Shown here: positions 13,003 through 14,650 of the stretch, piece after piece
How the letters are laid out: each line of letters starts with the position of its first letter
Numbering within the stretch: position 1 is the stretch's first letter
Source of the DNA: Bifidobacterium breve
GTDB lineage: Bacteria; Actinomycetota; Actinomycetes; Mycobacteriales; Mycobacteriaceae
NCBI GenBank assembly: GCA_945882475.1
Contig: CAMCWJ010000035.1
Coordinates: 1-14,650, forward strand
DNA: 14,650 bases
Reading direction: 5' to 3'
Program-made: the position numbers and the translations under genes
The notes under the pieces: generated by a model
Told to the model about the DNA's origin: nothing
The model's database searches: none
What the model saw: the letters and a program-made list of their open reading frames with translations, nothing else

Positions 13003-13350
13003 TCATGCCCCGACCGCATTGGGGTTCATGCGTGTGGCGACAGCTCGGAGCTGATCGGCAACGTCGACCAGCACGGTGGCCACATCAGCCTCTGGCCCCT
13101 GGTCCTCGCGGATCATGGCCAGCAGTCGTTCGCGGGCCACGGTCGAAGGCGGTAAGCCGCGGTCCGCGGCGATACGTTCGATCGCTTCAAACTCATCGGG
13201 GTTCAGGCGAACCTGCAGGACCCTGCTGCGAGCGCGGTTAGGCCGGCCGACCGTGACGTAGGCCGGGATGAGGCGGTCGGTGTGGTCAGTCTCGGCGGCT
13301 TCGGCTTCGGCCGCGATTGCGGCGAGCTTGTCGGCGGTCTTGTCACTCAT
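13003..13350 (-). CDS. Ribbon-helix-helix antitoxin of a BrnT-like module
   Basis: This 115-aa protein (ATG 13348-13350) has a charged Ala/Glu-rich N-terminal part. A ribbon-helix-helix domain follows in the second half: RSRVLQVRLNPDEFEAIERI (about residues 41-60), then AADRGLPPSTVARERLLAMI (61-80). The strand VLQVRLN would contact DNA. It follows the toxin gene with an overlap (ATGAGTGA, 13343-13350), giving the toxin-first order usual in BrnTA modules. GGGAGG six bases before this ATG decides the start; an upstream ATG at 13410 would add 20 residues inside the toxin gene and lacks such a site. The protein should neutralise the toxin and, with it, repress the promoter at the 13633-13652 palindrome. 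Confidence 0.78.
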   Translation of the reverse strand: MSDKTADKLAAIAAEAEAAETDHTDRLIPAYVTVGRPNRARSRVLQVRLNPDEFEAIERIAADRGLPPSTVARERLLAMIREDQGPEADVATVLVDVADQLRAVATRMNPNAVGA

Positions 13351-13624
13351 CAGGGCCTCCCTGGTGGTAGTAGCGGCGGTCGCGGCTATTCGACTTCCAT
13401 GCACTCGCACCGTGCGTAACGCCGTCCATGACGTAAGTGATGACCGTCATGACTGAGGCCGCTGAAGGCGAAAAGCCGATGGTGCGAACGCCTTCGCCGG
13501 TGCGCGAGTTGTAGTCGGGGTCGAACACGACCGCGTCAGGATCGGTCAGCGTTTCGCTGGCCTGTGTGACGGTGACGCCGTGCTTGGCGAGATATTCGCC
13601 TTGCTTGGTCCAATCCACCGTCAC
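13343..13624 (-). CDS. BrnT-like toxin of a type II toxin-antitoxin system
   Basis: This 93-aa protein resembles BrnT, a RelE-fold ribonuclease toxin. It has VDWTKQGEYLAKHGVTV (residues 3-19, with the family's Lys-His-Gly), a DPDAVVFDPDY segment (28-38), GVRTIGFS (45-52), a hydrophobic strand MTVITYVM (59-66) and the C-terminal GASAWKSNSRDRRYY (72-86), matching the S-x-R-x-A-x-x-x-E-R-x-x-Y region in position. Some consensus residues differ, so it may form a divergent subgroup. GTG 13624 is placed where a predicted transcription start falls, giving a leaderless message; GTG 13618 is an alternative. It overlaps the antitoxin start by eight bases. Expected action is cleavage of RNA during stress, by analogy with Brucella BrnT. 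Confidence 0.72.
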   Translation of the reverse strand: MTVDWTKQGEYLAKHGVTVTQASETLTDPDAVVFDPDYNSRTGEGVRTIGFSPSAASVMTVITYVMDGVTHGASAWKSNSRDRRYYHQGGPDE

Positions 13625-13630
13625 GCGAAT

Positions 13631-13659
13631 ACTGTATTATATTCGTAATACATGATCAA
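13631..13659 (-). promoter_or_regulatory. Promoter of the BrnT/antitoxin operon
   Basis: On the minus strand TTGATC (13654-13659) and TACAGT (13631-13636) are 17 bp apart, placing the transcription start at or next to GTG 13624. A perfect TATAAT (13636-13641) overlaps and could serve instead with a weaker -35 box. The AT-rich stretch stands out from the GC-rich surroundings. Confidence 0.5.
13633..13652. promoter_or_regulatory. Palindromic operator of the toxin-antitoxin operon
   Basis: TGTATTA-TATTCG-TAATACA is a perfect 7-bp inverted repeat with a 6-bp centre. A second, overlapping inverted repeat CGAATA/TATTCG spans 13626-13645. Both cover the promoter, as expected for autoregulation by a ribbon-helix-helix antitoxin. 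Confidence 0.68.
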
Positions 13660-13777
13660 GTGTGGGGCTTCAGCCGAACGGGCCAAAAGTCTTGCCACAA
13701 CTCGTCGGCCACGCGGTCCTGCAACCCTTGTTCTAGGACGTATACGGCGGCGCAAGTGATGGGCTCCCCAACCCGGT

Positions 13778-14113
13778 CTATGGTGCCGGATAGACGGTGG
13801 CGCCCCGGTCGACGTCCTTGATCAGCGCTGGCCAATCGCGGTAATCCAGCGTCAATCCGTCTTGGTAACAGCGGACTCCGGTTCGAACAGTCTCGACGAT
13901 GTCCATCGCGACTTGATAGAACTCGTCATAGCGCGGGTCGTCCATCTCGATGTCTAGTTCGCCACTGTTCTCGCTTTCATAGGACGCGAAGCTCCGGCAG
14001 ACGTAACTCTCGCCGTCGGGGAACTCGACCAGATAACGGGTGCCAGGATGGCCGTCGTTGTATTCCTCGAGGACTCCGACCTGGAATTCCTCCTCGGGAT
14101 GGAAGTAAGTCAT
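13778..14113 (-). CDS. Acidic 111-aa protein of unknown family, copy 2
   Basis: This is the paralogue of the 12314-12649 product, same length, 88 of 111 residues identical. Invariant parts are MTYFHPEEEFQ (residues 1-11), PGTRYL, EFPDGESY, YESENSG, LDIEMDDPRYD, and DGLTLDYRDWPALIKDV (85-101). Change is concentrated at residues 16-22 and 40-44, which could form a specificity surface. A single cysteine (Cys81) is unique to this copy beside the shared Cys40 position. AAAAGGAG precedes the ATG, and the bases around it match the other copy (CGCGATGACTTACTTCCATC, read on the minus strand). It lies upstream of the toxin-antitoxin operon in the same direction, separated by about 150 bp. The function is unknown. 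Confidence 0.82.
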   Translation of the reverse strand: MTYFHPEEEFQVGVLEEYNDGHPGTRYLVEFPDGESYVCRSFASYESENSGELDIEMDDPRYDEFYQVAMDIVETVRTGVRCYQDGLTLDYRDWPALIKDVDRGATVYPAP

Positions 14114-14347
14114 CGCGACTTCTCCTTTTCGGGTGTGGTGAAAGCATGCACCAAAGCACCGAAACTTCGATCGGACCGTTATCGGGCCCCCAGTCCCGGC
14201 AGATCGCTCGTGTTCCCGCGATCGCCGGTCGAGACCGAATAGATCGGCTCTACAAGAGCCTTACGTGGACATAAACGATGAATAAACGATGACCCCGAAG
14301 CGCCAAGAGGCGTCCCGCCGGGAATAAACCGGATCTACCAGGAACTT
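14114..14347. other. Non-coding right end of the proposed element
   Basis: No gene is visible. The region holds the leader of the second 111-aa gene, a perfect GGCTCT-ACA-AGAGCC hairpin (14246-14260), the arm repeat pair at 14271-14292 and a CGCC-AAGA-GGCG hairpin (14301-14312). Confidence 0.5.
14271..14292. repeat. Perfect tandem 11-bp repeat, left of the second tRNA half
   Basis: ATAAACGATGA occurs twice head to tail (14271-14281, 14282-14292), preceded by CGTGGAC as at 14494-14499. The arrangement is the candidate arm site for the right end of the element. No equivalent is found left of the first tRNA half. Confidence 0.65.
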
Positions 14348-14389
14348 GTAGGGCGGGTCGGGCTCGAACCGACGACCAACGGATTAGCG
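14348..14389 (-). repeat. tRNA 3'-half fragment (second attachment-site remnant)
   Basis: Minus-strand CTAATCCGT, TGGTC, the T-arm GTCGG-TTCGAGC-CCGAC, and acceptor CCGCCCT plus A. Compared with 12049-12090, four of the five differences are two compensated base pairs in the T-stem, which shows the fragment evolved as part of folded tRNAs. The tRNA 5' half is absent in the 150 bases upstream. Confidence 0.7.
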
Positions 14390-14499
14390 ACCCCGAGTTC
14401 CGGTCGATGCCCTAGGAGTCCGAATAGTTCTGTGGCTCAATGGAATCGAGTTGCAATGAGAACCTGGTGAACCCGTCTGGTTCCGGTCGTTTCGTGGAC

Positions 14500-14521
14500 A
14501 TATTCGATGAATAAACGATGA
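14500..14521. repeat. Tandem 11-bp repeats right of the second tRNA half
   Basis: ATATTCGATGA (14500-14510) and ATAAACGATGA (14511-14521) are identical to 12201-12222. They start 111 bp beyond the tRNA half, and the first pair starts 111 bp beyond its own tRNA half. They would belong to the next element, which runs off the right edge. Confidence 0.62.
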
Positions 14522-14594
14522 CTACGAAAACGGCCCAAGGTCGGGTTTGCTGGCCGAAGCCGGTACAGAAGACCGGCCCGTGACCAGAGTAGCG

Positions 14595-14650
14595 TCAGGC
14601 GGGCGGTACGTGCAGCTTCAGGTGCCCGTCCCGCCCACTTTGCGCTCCCC
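14595..14650 (-). CDS. Possible C-terminal end of a gene entering from the right edge
   Basis: A minus-strand frame open from the right edge ends at TGA (14595-14597). Its last residues read GRDGHLKLHVPPA. Another frame stops at 14617. With 18 codons visible, neither a product nor the correct frame can be established. 14522-14594 shows no gene. Confidence 0.2.
   Translation of the reverse strand, partial: GAQSGRDGHLKLHVPPA

Larger units (their letters stand above)
12089..14388. mobile_element. Proposed 2.3-kb integrase-less element between two tRNA-half att sites
   Basis: The boundaries are the anticodon-loop edges of the two tRNA 3' halves. The left end carries the 11-bp arm repeat pair at 12201-12222 and the right end the pair at 14271-14292. 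Contents are a 111-aa acidic protein, a 63-aa ORF, a BrnT-like toxin with antitoxin, and a second 111-aa paralogue. No integrase, replication or transfer gene is visible, so the element would need a helper or be a deletion remnant. This is an interpretation of the repeat pattern, not a recognised named element. Confidence 0.45.

Noticed and set aside
13003..13410. The longer 135-aa form of the antitoxin
   Set aside because: The extra 20 codons lie inside the toxin gene, while ATG 13350 has a good Shine-Dalgarno sequence and the overlap expected for coupled translation.

Overview
The window reads as a chromosomal segment of a GC-rich actinobacterium, most likely a Mycobacterium/Mycolicibacterium relative. 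This rests on strong GC bias at third codon positions, frequent GTG starts, starts that look leaderless, and typical mycobacterial families (DUF3817, DUF2071, a YgiB-like/ATP-grasp/DUF350 operon). The assignment is by family resemblance only; no database was searched.

Layout. 1-1195: a DUF3817 membrane protein translationally coupled to a DUF2071 protein. 1200-4623: a cluster that may deal with light or oxidative damage. It holds a tiny DUF2256 protein, a secreted protein with a Gly-Pro-Val repeat tail, a FAD amine-oxidase-like oxidoreductase and, divergent from it, a photolyase-family protein whose domains look permuted. 4655-6753: a TetR regulator with a 22-bp palindrome between its -35 and -10 boxes, a DUF1330 protein, a flavin enzyme of the nitronate monooxygenase / NADH:quinone reductase superfamily, and a rho-independent terminator. 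6795-9666: a YgiB-like membrane protein, a glutathionylspermidine-synthase-like ATP-grasp ligase, a DUF350 membrane protein and a SAM methyltransferase, closely packed. 9695-11705 (minus strand): a persulfide-detoxification operon made of a CstB-like persulfide dioxygenase-rhodanese, a CstR-like repressor and a small cysteine-rich protein. Its promoter carries two CsoR/CstR-type operators spaced 21 bp centre to centre.

11750-14650 is accessory DNA and the most interesting part. Two 42-bp copies of a tRNA 3' half (12049-12090, 14348-14389) lie 2,299 bp apart in the same orientation. Tandem 11-bp repeats resembling integrase arm-type sites sit 111 bp to the right of both copies, and also to the left of the second copy only. 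This is what serial integration of small elements into the anticodon loop of one tRNA gene would leave. The proposed 2.3-kb element holds two paralogous 111-aa acidic proteins, a BrnT/antitoxin module with a palindromic operator, and a 63-aa ORF, but no integrase. A decayed second copy of the 63-aa ORF lies just outside the element. Between the two copies a 53-bp internal block is precisely inverted (49/53 identical after reverse-complementing), while the flanks align directly.
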